NCBI RefSeq assembly: GCF_005239135.1
Contig: NZ_QKNX01000001.1
Location: 310,001-374,000, forward strand
DNA from: Natronomonas salsuginis
GTDB lineage: Archaea; Halobacteriota; Halobacteria; Halobacteriales; Haloarculaceae
Direction of reading: 5' to 3'
DNA: 64,000 nucleotides
Shown: positions 8,931 to 17,995 of the stretch, in pieces
Position numbering within the stretch: position 1 is the stretch's first letter
How the letters are laid out: the number at the start of each line of letters is the position of its first letter
Made by a program: the position numbers and the translations under genes
The notes under the pieces: model-generated
Told to the model about the DNA's origin: nothing
What the model saw: the letters and a program-made list of their open reading frames with translations, nothing else
The model's database searches: none

Positions 8931-9175
8931 AGGGGACTGCTGATGTCGAGCGGACCCAGGTGAGTCTAACACAACACCGAATTGAAACGCCGCGGGGCTC
9001 GTCCTCGGCGTCTTGGCGATCATGTCGCGACGACCAGAAAATCCAACACGGAATCGAAGCTCCTCGATCGCGAACCCTGCAACGACGATCGCGACGGTCG
9101 CCTCCTGATCGCGGTCTCCGCGATCGCCGAGTGAACCGGGCGGCGACGGCGCCCCTCGGGGGATCGTCCGTCAGT
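8931..9175. other. Intergenic stretch without a recognisable gene
   Basis: Together with 8489-8756 this forms a gene-poor patch of almost 700 bases. Apart from the hairpin and tnpB remnants listed separately, I see no conserved protein, tRNA or promoter. The open frames on either strand here have compositions typical of GC-rich antisense shadows. Confidence 0.5.
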
Positions 9176-9628
9176 TCACTGCGCGTCGAGCACCGATTTC
9201 TCCGAATAGGTCGTCCCGCAGGCGCAGGCCGCGTAGCCGTGACACACGTCGCCTTCGGCGTAGATTCCGCCAACCGCCTCGTTCTGTTCTTCGACGAACG
9301 CGAAGACGAACTTGACGTAGTGGTCGTCCGAGCCGTCGGCGTCGGGGCACGTCCCGCCCGTGCAGTCGTCGTCGATTTCGCCCTCCGTGTTCATCGCCAT
9401 CCCGGCGAAATCCATCGCGTCGAGGCCCGTGGCTCGCTGGAACGCGGCGCGTCCGTCGTCGCCCGGAAGCACCAACACGACGCCGTCGTCGACGCGAACG
9501 CCGATCTCCGCCAGTTCTTCGATCGATCCGACGCCCTCCTCGTGGAGGTAGATCAGGATGTCGTCGGGGCGCTCCCCGCGGAGGAACGCGGCATACCGGT
9601 CCTCGTTTACCCCCTCCTCGTCACCCAT
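9176..9628 (-). CDS. Haloarchaeal conserved protein (DUF5807-like)
   Basis: This 150-residue acidic soluble protein has no recognised catalytic motif. A Cys cluster is visible in the C-terminal half (DDCTGGTCPD and VCHGYAACACGTTYS), which could hold a metal. I recall the family as DUF5807; the number is from memory. It sits upstream of the S6e gene, in the same direction and 66 nt beyond its start codon. The function is unknown. Confidence 0.65.
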   Translation of the reverse strand: MGDEEGVNEDRYAAFLRGERPDDILIYLHEEGVGSIEELAEIGVRVDDGVVLVLPGDDGRAAFQRATGLDAMDFAGMAMNTEGEIDDDCTGGTCPDADGSDDHYVKFVFAFVEEQNEAVGGIYAEGDVCHGYAACACGTTYSEKSVLDAQ

Positions 9629-9694
9629 CGATACTCCCCCCAGAGCCTGCGGACGCTGCGCTCTCCGTGTAGCGATCGAACATAACGATCGGCG

Positions 9695-10096
9695 TTACTC
9701 GTCCTCGCCGCCGTCTTCGTTCTCGCCGAGTATCGACTCGATCGATTCGTCGCCCTGGGAAGCGATCTTCGCGTTGATCTGTCGCGTCTCGTCGGAGACC
9801 TCCGCGCCGCGGACGGTGATTCGTTTTCGCTCGCCCTCGACGGTCGGTTTGAAACCGATGCCGCCGGTCGAGAGGAGTTGTTTCGTCCTGTCGCCGGAGA
9901 CCTCGCTGTGCATCGGTCGGCCGGCTTTATCGGAGCCGCCGGTGATCTCGAGCTCGTAGCCCGGCAGGCCGACCGCGTCGCCGTCGACCGTCTCGCCGAT
10001 CGATCGCCCGATGAATCGGTTCGCGTCCTGTCCGTCAACCTCGAACGAGTACGTGGTCCCGTCGTCGTCGCCGACGATGACCTGGAAGTCTGCCAT
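9695..10096 (-). CDS. rps6e: 30S ribosomal protein S6e
   Basis: The 133-residue protein matches archaeal S6e: MADFQVIVGDDDG at the start, then NRFIGRSIGETVDGDAVGL, the glycine-rich GGSDKAGRPMH, and RKRITVRGAEVSDETRQINA. It is a component of the small ribosomal subunit. The start at 10094-10096 is the first Met consistent with the conserved N-terminus; nine further in-frame codons upstream are not conserved. It carries the usual acidic haloarchaeal C-terminal tail (GENEDGGEDE). Confidence 0.95.
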   Translation of the reverse strand: MADFQVIVGDDDGTTYSFEVDGQDANRFIGRSIGETVDGDAVGLPGYELEITGGSDKAGRPMHSEVSGDRTKQLLSTGGIGFKPTVEGERKRITVRGAEVSDETRQINAKIASQGDESIESILGENEDGGEDE

Positions 10097-10263
10097 ACGC
10101 GATGAAACTGGGCGCGACGGCAAAAGGGTATTGAAACGACGGGACGCCGATCCGGGAGCGTCCGGATCGACGGGGCCTCGCTTGGGAGCGTTTATGCCGC
10201 TTCGTCCCGATCAGTCGTCGTGGAGACGACACAACGCCAATCGCCGATGCGTGGGGTCGTTCG

Positions 10264-11418
10264 ATGAACCGTCGTCGGTGGCTCTCGGGCCTCGCCACGG
10301 GACTGTCCGCCGCCCTCGCCGGCTGTCTCGGGGCTGACGACCGAGACGAGCCCCGCCGGGAACCGCTCGATCCGGGGATTGGGAACGTCCCGATGTTTCA
10401 GTACGACCGCTCGAACACCGGGCGGGCGACTGCGGCTGGGCCACGAGTCGGCGACGAGCGCTGGCGGTTTCAGACGGCCGGTCAGGTCCGCTCGTCCCCG
10501 GCAGTCGTCGACGGCGTCGTCTACGTCGGCGGCGGGAACCGGCTGTACGCCCTCGATGCGGTCGACGGCGAACCGCTGTGGTCGTTCGAGACGGACGGTG
10601 ACGTGTACGCCTCGCCGGCGGTCGCCGACGGAACGGTCTATATCGGCACCCGCGGCGGCCGAGTGTATGCTCTCGGTGCCGCTGACGGGACGGAGCGCTG
10701 GAGCATCGAGACGAACGGGGCAGTGGACGCGTCGCCGTCGATCGCTGACGGCGTCGTCTACGTCGCCAGTCGAGCGACCGACGGCCGCGTGTACGCACTG
10801 AGGGCGGCAGACGGATCGACGCGGTGGGAGTTCCGGACCGAGTACCGTGTGGTTTCCTCACCGGCCGTGACGGATAGAGCCGTGTTCGTCGGCGGCTGGG
10901 ACGCTGCCGTGTACGCGATCGACGTTGACGAGGGGACGGAACGGTGGCGCATCGAGACCAAACAACCCGTTCTCTCGTCACCGGCGATCGCCAACGAGAC
11001 CGTCTTCGTCGGCGGCAACGACCAGCGGATCGCGGCGTTGGCGACGGCCGATGGGGCTGAACGCTGGCGCGTCGAAACGAACGGCACCGCAGCGACGCCC
11101 GCCGTGGCGGACGGGACGGTCTACGTCGGCAGCGACGCGAACGCCGGCCGGTGCTACGCCCTCGATGTGACCGACGGCACCGAACGGTGGCAGGTCGACG
11201 TGGGTGCCGCCGTCAGCACGCCCGCATCGATCACCGCTGAAACGATCTATTTCGGCCAAACGGACGGAACCGTAACCGCGCTCCGTGCGAGCGACGGGAA
11301 CGAGCGGTGGCGATTCACGACCGACGATGCGGTTCGATCGGCACCGACAGTGGCTGACGGGGCGGTCTACGTTGGGAGCGACGATGGGCGGCTCTATGCG
11401 CTCGGTGCGACCGACTGA
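10264..11418 (+). CDS. PQQ-like beta-propeller lipoprotein
   Basis: This 384-residue exported protein has an N-terminal MNRRRW segment, a hydrophobic stretch and a lipobox (AALAGC near residue 21), so it should be anchored outside the cell. The two arginines suggest Tat export. The mature part consists of about eight repeats of the type DGTVYVGS...LYALDAADGTERW, the PQQ/quinoprotein (BamB-like) beta-propeller. There are no obvious cofactor-binding residues and no enzyme neighbour, so a binding or scaffold role is more likely than dehydrogenase activity. Confidence 0.85.
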   Translation: MNRRRWLSGLATGLSAALAGCLGADDRDEPRREPLDPGIGNVPMFQYDRSNTGRATAAGPRVGDERWRFQTAGQVRSSPAVVDGVVYVGGGNRLYALDAVDGEPLWSFETDGDVYASPAVADGTVYIGTRGGRVYALGAADGTERWSIETNGAVDASPSIADGVVYVASRATDGRVYALRAADGSTRWEFRTEYRVVSSPAVTDRAVFVGGWDAAVYAIDVDEGTERWRIETKQPVLSSPAIANETVFVGGNDQRIAALATADGAERWRVETNGTAATPAVADGTVYVGSDANAGRCYALDVTDGTERWQVDVGAAVSTPASITAETIYFGQTDGTVTALRASDGNERWRFTTDDAVRSAPTVADGAVYVGSDDGRLYALGATD

Positions 11419-11480
11419 TTCGACTCGATCGACCTATCCTGGCACCAGCCGACCTCGGCATCGCCCCCGGCAATCGGTAC

Positions 11481-11564
11481 TCACAACAGCGTCGCCGCCG
11501 TCGCGACGAGCCACATCGCCATCAGCAGAGCGAAGAAAATAGCGAGAATCTTCTGTCTGTCCAT
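11481..11564 (-). CDS. Very small membrane peptide (27 aa)
   Basis: An ATG at 11562-11564 opens a 27-residue frame: MDRQKILAIFFALLMAMWLV followed by ATAATLL. It has a charged N-terminus and one hydrophobic segment that fills the rest of the peptide, the layout of many small single-span haloarchaeal membrane peptides. An AT-rich run (TATATCAACTGGAGG read on the minus strand) lies about 20 nt upstream and contains a GGAGG that could act as a ribosome binding site. It lies between two forward-strand genes, on the other strand. Confidence 0.5.
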   Translation of the reverse strand: MDRQKILAIFFALLMAMWLVATAATLL

Positions 11565-11659
11565 ACCGCCTTGTATTCCTCCAGTTGATATAATTCCCCC
11601 GCTCAATCCGGCGGGCCGAACCGAAAGGCGGTTTGGCGTTCCATCGGAACGATCCATCG

Positions 11660-12841
11660 ATGCGAGACGGACCGACCCGAGCGACGCTCCCGGTGATCGT
11701 CGCGTCCGCGACGCTGACAGTGATGGCCGGGGCGGTGTTGGGGCCGGTGGTTCCGGGGATCCAAGACGGGGTGGGCGTCTCCGAATCGCTCGCGGGGCTC
11801 ATCATCACGACGCACGGCGCGTTCATCGTCTTGGCGAGTCCGATCGCTGGCGCGCTCATCGATCGCTACGGCCCGCGTCGCCCCTATCTCGCCGGGCTCG
11901 GGATCTACGCGCTCGGCGGCGGCGCGGGGCTCTTCATCGACTCGTTCCTCCCGCTTTTGGCCTCTCGAGCGATACTTGGCGTCGGCGTCGCGTTCGTCTA
12001 CACGGCGATCACAGTGTTGATCTACGACCTGTACCGCGGCGATCGGATGGACCGCGCGCTGGGACTCCGGAGCGGGGCGAACAGCGCCGGCGCGGCCGTC
12101 TGGCCGCTCGTCGGCGGCGCGCTGGGCGTCGTGTCCTGGCAGTTCCCCTTCGCGGTGTATCTCCTCGCGGTCCCGCTCGGCGTGGTGGCGCTGGCGGCGA
12201 TCCCGAACACCGGACGGGGCGGGAGCGACGTGGCCACGGACGGCGACGGACTCAGCGCCGCGACGGAGCGGTCCGGCGCGCTCGGCGTCCTCCGTCGTCG
12301 CCCCGCGCTCCTCGCCGTCTATCTTCTCTACTTCGCGGCGAATGCGCTTCTGTACGCGGTCGTCGTCTTTTACCCGCAGCTGCTCACCGGGATCGGGATC
12401 GATTCGTCGTTCGGAATCGGCCTGTATCTCTCGGCGAACGGGATCGCGGGGGGTGTCGCGGGCGTCCTCTACGGTCGCCTCAAGGGGCAGTTCGGCGCCC
12501 ACCCGCTGGTGGCGGCGGCGTTCGGGCTGTGGATCGTCGCGTTCGCGCTCGCAACTGTGGTCGCATCCCCCCTCGAGGCGTTCGCTCCCGTCGTCCTGAT
12601 CGGGGTGGGGATCGGTCTCGTCTTCCCGTCGACGTTCGTCTGGGTCGAGTCGCTGGCTCCCACGGCACAACAGGGGCAGTTCGGTTCCTACGTCGCCATG
12701 GCCGGCTACGTCGGTCAGTTCGTCTCGCCGGTCGCGTTCGGCCCTCTCGTCGCGCCGTTCGGGGTCCGCGCCGTGTTCGCCGCCGCGGCGCTCGTCGCTG
12801 TCGTTGGCCTCGCCTCGTTCGCCGCTGCCGTCCGACGGTAA
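11660..12841 (+). CDS. Major facilitator superfamily transporter
   Basis: The 393-residue protein has about 12 hydrophobic spans and the MFS loop 2-3 signature in the form GALIDRYGPRRPYLAG near residue 70. The two halves are separated by a hydrophilic stretch around residues 190-215 (RGGSDVATDGDGLSAATERS). The start at 11660 (MRDGPTRATLPVIVASATLT) leaves a short cytoplasmic tail. The substrate cannot be told; drug or metabolite export is the usual guess for this subgroup. It converges on the taw2 gene with only 8 nt between stops. Confidence 0.85.
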   Translation: MRDGPTRATLPVIVASATLTVMAGAVLGPVVPGIQDGVGVSESLAGLIITTHGAFIVLASPIAGALIDRYGPRRPYLAGLGIYALGGGAGLFIDSFLPLLASRAILGVGVAFVYTAITVLIYDLYRGDRMDRALGLRSGANSAGAAVWPLVGGALGVVSWQFPFAVYLLAVPLGVVALAAIPNTGRGGSDVATDGDGLSAATERSGALGVLRRRPALLAVYLLYFAANALLYAVVVFYPQLLTGIGIDSSFGIGLYLSANGIAGGVAGVLYGRLKGQFGAHPLVAAAFGLWIVAFALATVVASPLEAFAPVVLIGVGIGLVFPSTFVWVESLAPTAQQGQFGSYVAMAGYVGQFVSPVAFGPLVAPFGVRAVFAAAALVAVVGLASFAAAVRR

Positions 12842-12849
12842 TTCGGCCG

Positions 12850-13869
12850 CTAGTCCACGCGAGCGTCGACGACGCCGTGGAGGACGCCGGCGCTGTGGGT
12901 CTTCACCTGCCGAGTGTCGAGCACGTCGACGGTGCGCCCGGCCGCGGCGGCGGCCGTCCGGAGCCGCTCGACGGGGCGCTCGGGAAACCGTGGCTCGGGC
13001 GTCGCCTCGTGGAGGTGGACGATCCCGTCCGGAACGAGCGCGTCGAGCGCCGATTCCAGATACGCGTGGGCCTCGTAGTACCCCATCACGATCCGGTCGG
13101 CGGTCGTCTCGACCGTCCGGCAGTCGCCTAACACGGCGCGGACGTTCTCGGTCACGCCGTTCAACTGCGCGTTCTCGACGAGCCAGCGATACGAGACGGG
13201 ATCGATCTCGGCCGCCGTCACCGACGCGCCAGCGCGGGCCATTGGGAGCGCGAAGTAGCCGATGCCGGCGAACATGTCGAAGACGCGTTCGCCCGACTCG
13301 ACGACCTCGCCCATCCGGGCGCGCTCGACCTTGTTCCCCGGCGAGAACATCACCTCGGCGAGATCGAGGGCGTATCGCGTGCCGTGTTCCGTGTGGATCG
13401 TCTCCGTTTCGCCCACGCCGGCGACGACCTCCCCCGAGGGGTCCCGGCGCGTGCCGGCGATCCCGCCGCGCGCCACCACCGTGTCGGCCTCGCCGTGCAG
13501 TTCGAGGAGCGCGTCGCCGATCGCCTCGCGAGCGGGCCGATCGATCGTCTCGTCGTTGGACACGTCGCCGAAATCGACCAGCACGACGCTGCCGATCACC
13601 GCCCACGACGAGGGCGCGGCGTCGACGACGTCGTCGGCCGTCCCGCGCGCTTTGAGGAGGTCACCGAGGCCGCGCTCGCGGGGCGGGAGGTGGGTCTCGA
13701 CGAGATCGTCGATCTCGGCCTCGGTCGGCGCGTCCAGCACCGGGACCGCCGTGCTGTCGTCGTCGTACGGCTCGATCCGACGACTCGAATCGTAGACGCC
13801 CTCGGCGCGGAGCGACTCGACGACCGATTCGGTTCGCGACTTTCGGACGATCGCCGCCAGATCACTCAT
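12850..13869 (-). CDS. taw2: Taw2-like tRNA(Phe) wyosine aminocarboxypropyltransferase (TYW2 family)
   Basis: This 339-residue class I Rossmann enzyme has the SAM site FDMFAGIGYFALPMARAG near residue 195 and FSPGNKVERARM just before it. In place of the Trm5 N-P-P motif it has RIVMGYYEAHAYLESAL and HLHEATPE, the pattern I associate with archaeal Taw2. Taw2 transfers the 3-amino-3-carboxypropyl group of SAM to 4-demethylwyosine at G37 of tRNA(Phe). The terminal VKTHSAGVLHGVVDARV also fits the Trm5/TYW2 group. It overlaps the NMD3 gene by 8 nt, a pairing of RNA-related genes. A Trm5-type guanine-N1 methyltransferase is the alternative. Confidence 0.75.
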   Translation of the reverse strand: MSDLAAIVRKSRTESVVESLRAEGVYDSSRRIEPYDDDSTAVPVLDAPTEAEIDDLVETHLPPRERGLGDLLKARGTADDVVDAAPSSWAVIGSVVLVDFGDVSNDETIDRPAREAIGDALLELHGEADTVVARGGIAGTRRDPSGEVVAGVGETETIHTEHGTRYALDLAEVMFSPGNKVERARMGEVVESGERVFDMFAGIGYFALPMARAGASVTAAEIDPVSYRWLVENAQLNGVTENVRAVLGDCRTVETTADRIVMGYYEAHAYLESALDALVPDGIVHLHEATPEPRFPERPVERLRTAAAAAGRTVDVLDTRQVKTHSAGVLHGVVDARVD

Positions 13870-14992
13870 CGTCGTCTGGGTCGGGGAGGACGTGGAGCCC
13901 GTTTCGGTGTTTGAACACTCTGACCGTGTCGGCGTCGGGGTCCATATACGACGGACGCGGGATCGTCTTCGCCTCGAACGTCTCGGGGTCGAGCACCTGC
14001 ACGGCGCGTTCGTCTTCGACCGTCACGACCGTCGTCTCCTCGCCGTCGGCGCGCTCGCCGAGTTTGCGCGCTTCGGGGTCGATCCCCTCTTCGAACGAGG
14101 CCTCGTAGCGCTCGCCGGTCGCCAGCCGCGTCCCCTTGAGATTGCCGTGGGCGCTCCGCACGAGCACGGGACCGCCGTCGTCGTCGAGATCGATCACGTC
14201 GCCCGGCGTGTACGGCGGCAATCGTGCGGTAAACGTCACCCGATAGACCTCGTTGCCGTCGCCATCCTCGGTGACGAGTGTCGGCGCTTCGGAGACAGAT
14301 CCGCCCAACTCGGCGACGATCCGCTTTGCGATCCCCTGGCCCATCTGGTTCGTCGAGATCTTCATGTCGACGCCGTCGTCGGTTCGCGTCGTCTCCGTAA
14401 TAAAGGCGTTTCTGTCGCCCGTGGCCTCCCGATCGGCGATGTAGGATTCGGCGATCTCGACCGCGCGGTCGTTCTCCTCGGGCGTCGGCTCGCGGTCCGT
14501 CCCCCGAACTTGGATGATACTGGCGTAGTAGTCGCCGGCGATGCGGCCGCACCGATCGCAGGTCTGTCTCGCGATGTACACCGGCACCGTCACCTCCTCG
14601 GAGATCGGCGTTTCGCGGACGCGGCCGCCGAACAGACAGTGCATCCGGATCGTGTTCTGGTCGACCTGCTCGGGGTCGACGCCCCACTCCACTTCGTCGG
14701 CATCGACGTGGACCGACAGCCGCTCGGCCGTCTCCTCGACGGCAACCTCGGTGTAGTCGCGCGCGCCGACATCGACCCACCGGTTGCCGCGGTGGAGCGC
14801 GCCGCACTGACTGCAGACTCGGATCTCGATTCGATCGGGGGCGTCGACGAGGTCGAACGACTCGAAGTAACAGCCGTCACAGAGGACGGCGTCGGGATCG
14901 CGCGGCCCGCCGGGGAGGTCGACCTCCGGCGCGCGCTCGATCTCGTCGCCACAGCGCGGACAGAACTCGCCCGATCGTGACCCGGAACTCAT
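13862..14992 (-). CDS. NMD3-family protein
   Basis: This 376-residue protein carries four Cys pairs typical of NMD3: CPRCGDEI near residue 11, CDGC near 38, CSQCG near 60 and CDRCG near 145. Conserved blocks around NQMGQGIAKRIV and ARLPPYTPGDVIDL follow. In eukaryotes NMD3 exports the 60S subunit; in archaea it is thought to act on large-subunit ribosomes, with the role unresolved. It is the first gene of an operon with the taw2-like gene. Confidence 0.85.
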   Translation of the reverse strand: MSSGSRSGEFCPRCGDEIERAPEVDLPGGPRDPDAVLCDGCYFESFDLVDAPDRIEIRVCSQCGALHRGNRWVDVGARDYTEVAVEETAERLSVHVDADEVEWGVDPEQVDQNTIRMHCLFGGRVRETPISEEVTVPVYIARQTCDRCGRIAGDYYASIIQVRGTDREPTPEENDRAVEIAESYIADREATGDRNAFITETTRTDDGVDMKISTNQMGQGIAKRIVAELGGSVSEAPTLVTEDGDGNEVYRVTFTARLPPYTPGDVIDLDDDGGPVLVRSAHGNLKGTRLATGERYEASFEEGIDPEARKLGERADGEETTVVTVEDERAVQVLDPETFEAKTIPRPSYMDPDADTVRVFKHRNGLHVLPDPDDDE

Positions 14993-15037
14993 TGCGCACG
15001 GTAGCGCCCCGAGGCTGTTAAGCGGCCCGGACCGCGT

Positions 15038-15697
15038 TCACCGCCGCCGCTTCGGCGTGGCGCGTCGGCCACGTACCCCGCGGTCCCGATCGAGCGCCGT
15101 CGAGAGCAACGTCCGCTCGGCCTTCCGGAGATGCTCTTGCAGCGTCGCCCGGCTGATGTCGAGCGCCTCGGCGAGCTCGGCGCTCTTGATATCTCTGGGC
15201 CACTCGTAGTAGCCGCGATCGAGCGCCTCGGCCAACACGGTTCGCTGTCGGTCGGTCATCGACGGCTCTCGCCCCGTGCCGAACTCCTCGAGCTTTCCGA
15301 GCGTCACCGTCCCGAACGACGACAGGTCCTCGATGATCGCCTTGAGGTCCTCGCGGCGGAATAGCAACACGTTGTACTCCCGGTGGGTGCCCTTGATGGT
15401 GTTCGACCGTCGCAACGTCCCGTGGTTGCGATAGATCGCCGAGTAGGCTCCACAGGAGGGTTTCGTCACCAGCAGGTTTGTCTCGTCGAGCCGATCGACG
15501 TGCTCGACGTGGTCGGCCGCCTCCAGTTCTCGCTGGAAGGCGTTCGCGTCCGTCTCCGCTCCCGCCCGGAGGACGAACGTGACCGAGCCGTCGCGAACTT
15601 CCTCGATCTCGATCGGAACGGGGTCGTCGGCGTCGGCCGTGAGCCGGCGCAGGATGCATTCGCGGTGTTGCTCGAAGTGGATCGTCGCGGTGAACAT
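15038..15697 (-). CDS. Bat-like HTH_10 transcriptional regulator, divergent from hyuA
   Basis: This 219-residue protein has the bacterio-opsin-activator layout. An N-terminal sensing half (MFTATIHFEQHRECILRR to about residue 150) is followed by a C-terminal HTH_10 domain (MTDRQRTVLAEALDRGYYEW and AELAEALDISRATLQEHLRKAE). The start at 15697 begins the conserved region; the long open frame upstream is antisense to hyuA. Its gene faces hyuA across a 234-nt gap, so it probably controls the hyuAB cassette. The signal it senses is unknown. Confidence 0.8.
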   Translation of the reverse strand: MFTATIHFEQHRECILRRLTADADDPVPIEIEEVRDGSVTFVLRAGAETDANAFQRELEAADHVEHVDRLDETNLLVTKPSCGAYSAIYRNHGTLRRSNTIKGTHREYNVLLFRREDLKAIIEDLSSFGTVTLGKLEEFGTGREPSMTDRQRTVLAEALDRGYYEWPRDIKSAELAEALDISRATLQEHLRKAERTLLSTALDRDRGVRGRRATPKRRR

Positions 15698-15931
15698 CTC
15701 GGTGCGTCGCCGTAAGCATCGGCGCGAACGGATAAAAGTCTGCGGCCGTCGGTGGCGAATCGGCCCATCCGCGTTCGGATCGTCCGAACTGCTCACCGTC
15801 GGCCGGTTCCGGCGTATCGATCGACTCTCGGTCTCTGGAAGCCCCCACCGCATACACCATAAAAAGAGCCAACAGGTGTTGGGAGAACGCTTACCCCCCG
15901 CTCGCGAGTCTTTCAAAGCGTACGATATCAC

Positions 15932-17995
15932 ATGACACACAACCTCGGCGTGGACGTCGGTGGGACCTTCACCGACGTGATCGTCTTCGACGAGACCACC
16001 CACGACCTCACCATCGAGAAGGTCCTCTCGACGCCTGAAAACCCCTCGCAGGGCGTACTCACGGGCATCGAATCCGCCACGGAAAAGGCCGGCACCACCG
16101 TCTCGGAGCTCGATCTCCTCTTTCACGGCACGACCGTCGTGACGAACATGCTACTCGAGGAGACCGGTTCCCGCGTCGGGCTCATCACCTCGGCGGGCCA
16201 CGAGGACATCCTCCACTTGGCCCGCGCGTGGACGCCCGGACCGCTGTACGGCTGGATGGCCATGGAGAAGCCGGACCCGCTGGCGGACCTGGTCGACACT
16301 CGCGGCGTCTCGGGCTCGATCAGCTCCCCCGATGGGGCGGTATCCGAATCGCTCGACGAGACCGAGGTCCGAGAGGCCGTCAACGAACTCGCGGATTCGG
16401 GCGTCGAGTCGCTGACCGTCGCGTTGCTCAACGCCTATCTCAACCCTGTCCACGAGGAGCGGATCCGCGAGATCGTCGCGGAGGAAGCGCCCGATCTACC
16501 GGTGTCGATCTCCTCGGAGATCGTCCCCGAGTACGGCGAGTACGAACGGACGCTCACGACGGTGATCAACGACTACGCCCGCCCGCAGGTGATCCGGTAT
16601 CTGGACGACCTCGACGACTCGCTGGAGGCCGCGGGGTCGTCAGCGAAGATGAACGTCGTCCGCTCGGACGGCGGGCTGATGAGCTCGCGCGCGGCGAAGA
16701 ACCACCCCGTCGAACTCGCGCTGTCGGGACCGAGTGGTGGCGTCGTCGGCGCCGCGACGATCGCCGGCACGAAGGGCGTCCCGGACGTGCTGACGCTGGA
16801 CATGGGCGGCACCTCGACGGACGTCTCGCTCGTCGAGGACGGCACCCCCGAGACGAGCCGACAGACCAAGGTCGGCTATCGGGAGTTCAAATCCCGCTCC
16901 GTCGACGTGAACACCGTCGGCGCGGGCGGCGGATCGATCGCTCGCGTCCAGCTGAGCGGCTCGCTGCAGGTCGGCCCCGAGTCGGCGGGCGCGGACCCCG
17001 GTCCGGCCTGCTACGGCCAGGGCGGCGAGGAGCCCACCGTCACCGACGCGAACGTCGTCCTGGGTCGCATCCCCTCGACGGTCCAACTCGGCGGGCGGAT
17101 GGACCTCGATCGGGACGCTGCCCACGAGGCCATCGCGACGATCGCCGAGGAGCGCGGGACCTCGGTCGAGGAGGCCGCCCAGGCGATCCTCGACATCGTC
17201 AACGAGAACATGCACGGCGCGCTCCGAGTCGTCTCCGTCGAGCGCGGCTACGATCCCCGCGACTTCGGACTCGTGGCCTTCGGGGGCGCGGGCCCGATGC
17301 ACGCCAACGCCCTCGCGGACGTGATGGGCGCGTATCCGCTCATCATTCCGCCGGGCCCCGGCGTCATGTCGGCGTTCGGCTTTCTCACCTCCGACATCCA
17401 AAACGAGTTCGCCGAGACCTACCTCGAGACGGATCTCGACGTCGACGGCGAGGACGTCCACGACGAACTCCGTACGCTCCGCGAGGAGGCAACGGAGTGG
17501 CTCGATTCGGAGGGCGTCGACGAGGCCGACCACGCCTTCGAGTACTACGCGGAGTGTCGGTACTTCCGTCAGGACATCCGGATGTCGATCCCCGTCGACG
17601 TCGACAACCTGCGGAGCGACACCGGCCTCGCGGAGATCAAAGACGACTTCGAGACGCGTCACGAGCGCCAGTTCGGGTTCGCGCTCGACGCGCCGCTCGA
17701 AATCGCCAATCTCAGAGTGATCGGCAAGGGGACCGTCGAGGGCGTCGCGATCGACGAACACGAGCTCGCCGACGCCGATCCCAGCGCCGCCGAGGTCGGC
17801 ACCGAGTCGATCTACTTCGACGGTGAGTATCGAGAGACGCCGGTGTACGACCGAACCGATCTGCTGCCCGGAAACGAGCTGTCGGGCCCGGCCATCGTCG
17901 TCGACGACGACTCGACGGTCGTCGTCCAGCCCGATCACGTCGCGACGATCGATCGCTACGCGAACATCGAGATCAACAGAGGTGAGTCCCAATGA
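15932..17995 (+). CDS. hyuA: Hydantoinase/oxoprolinase subunit A (HyuA)
   Basis: This 687-residue ATP-dependent amidohydrolase subunit has two actin-like phosphate loops: DVGGTFTDVIVFDE at residue 8 and DMGGTSTDVSLVEDG near residue 290. The family uses ATP to open cyclic amides such as 5-oxoproline, hydantoins and N-methylhydantoin, or carboxylates acetone/acetophenone-type substrates. The start follows the divergent regulator region. The 4-nt overlap with hyuB (ATGA at 17992) indicates coupled synthesis of the two subunits. The substrate is not determined by sequence. Confidence 0.88.
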   Translation: MTHNLGVDVGGTFTDVIVFDETTHDLTIEKVLSTPENPSQGVLTGIESATEKAGTTVSELDLLFHGTTVVTNMLLEETGSRVGLITSAGHEDILHLARAWTPGPLYGWMAMEKPDPLADLVDTRGVSGSISSPDGAVSESLDETEVREAVNELADSGVESLTVALLNAYLNPVHEERIREIVAEEAPDLPVSISSEIVPEYGEYERTLTTVINDYARPQVIRYLDDLDDSLEAAGSSAKMNVVRSDGGLMSSRAAKNHPVELALSGPSGGVVGAATIAGTKGVPDVLTLDMGGTSTDVSLVEDGTPETSRQTKVGYREFKSRSVDVNTVGAGGGSIARVQLSGSLQVGPESAGADPGPACYGQGGEEPTVTDANVVLGRIPSTVQLGGRMDLDRDAAHEAIATIAEERGTSVEEAAQAILDIVNENMHGALRVVSVERGYDPRDFGLVAFGGAGPMHANALADVMGAYPLIIPPGPGVMSAFGFLTSDIQNEFAETYLETDLDVDGEDVHDELRTLREEATEWLDSEGVDEADHAFEYYAECRYFRQDIRMSIPVDVDNLRSDTGLAEIKDDFETRHERQFGFALDAPLEIANLRVIGKGTVEGVAIDEHELADADPSAAEVGTESIYFDGEYRETPVYDRTDLLPGNELSGPAIVVDDDSTVVVQPDHVATIDRYANIEINRGESQ

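Noticed and set aside
11603-13606. A very long minus-strand open frame (over 660 codons) opposite the MFS gene
   Set aside because: It is Arg/Gly/Asp-rich throughout, has no recognisable domain, and lies exactly opposite the MFS and part of the taw2 genes. Long antisense frames are normal in DNA of this G+C.
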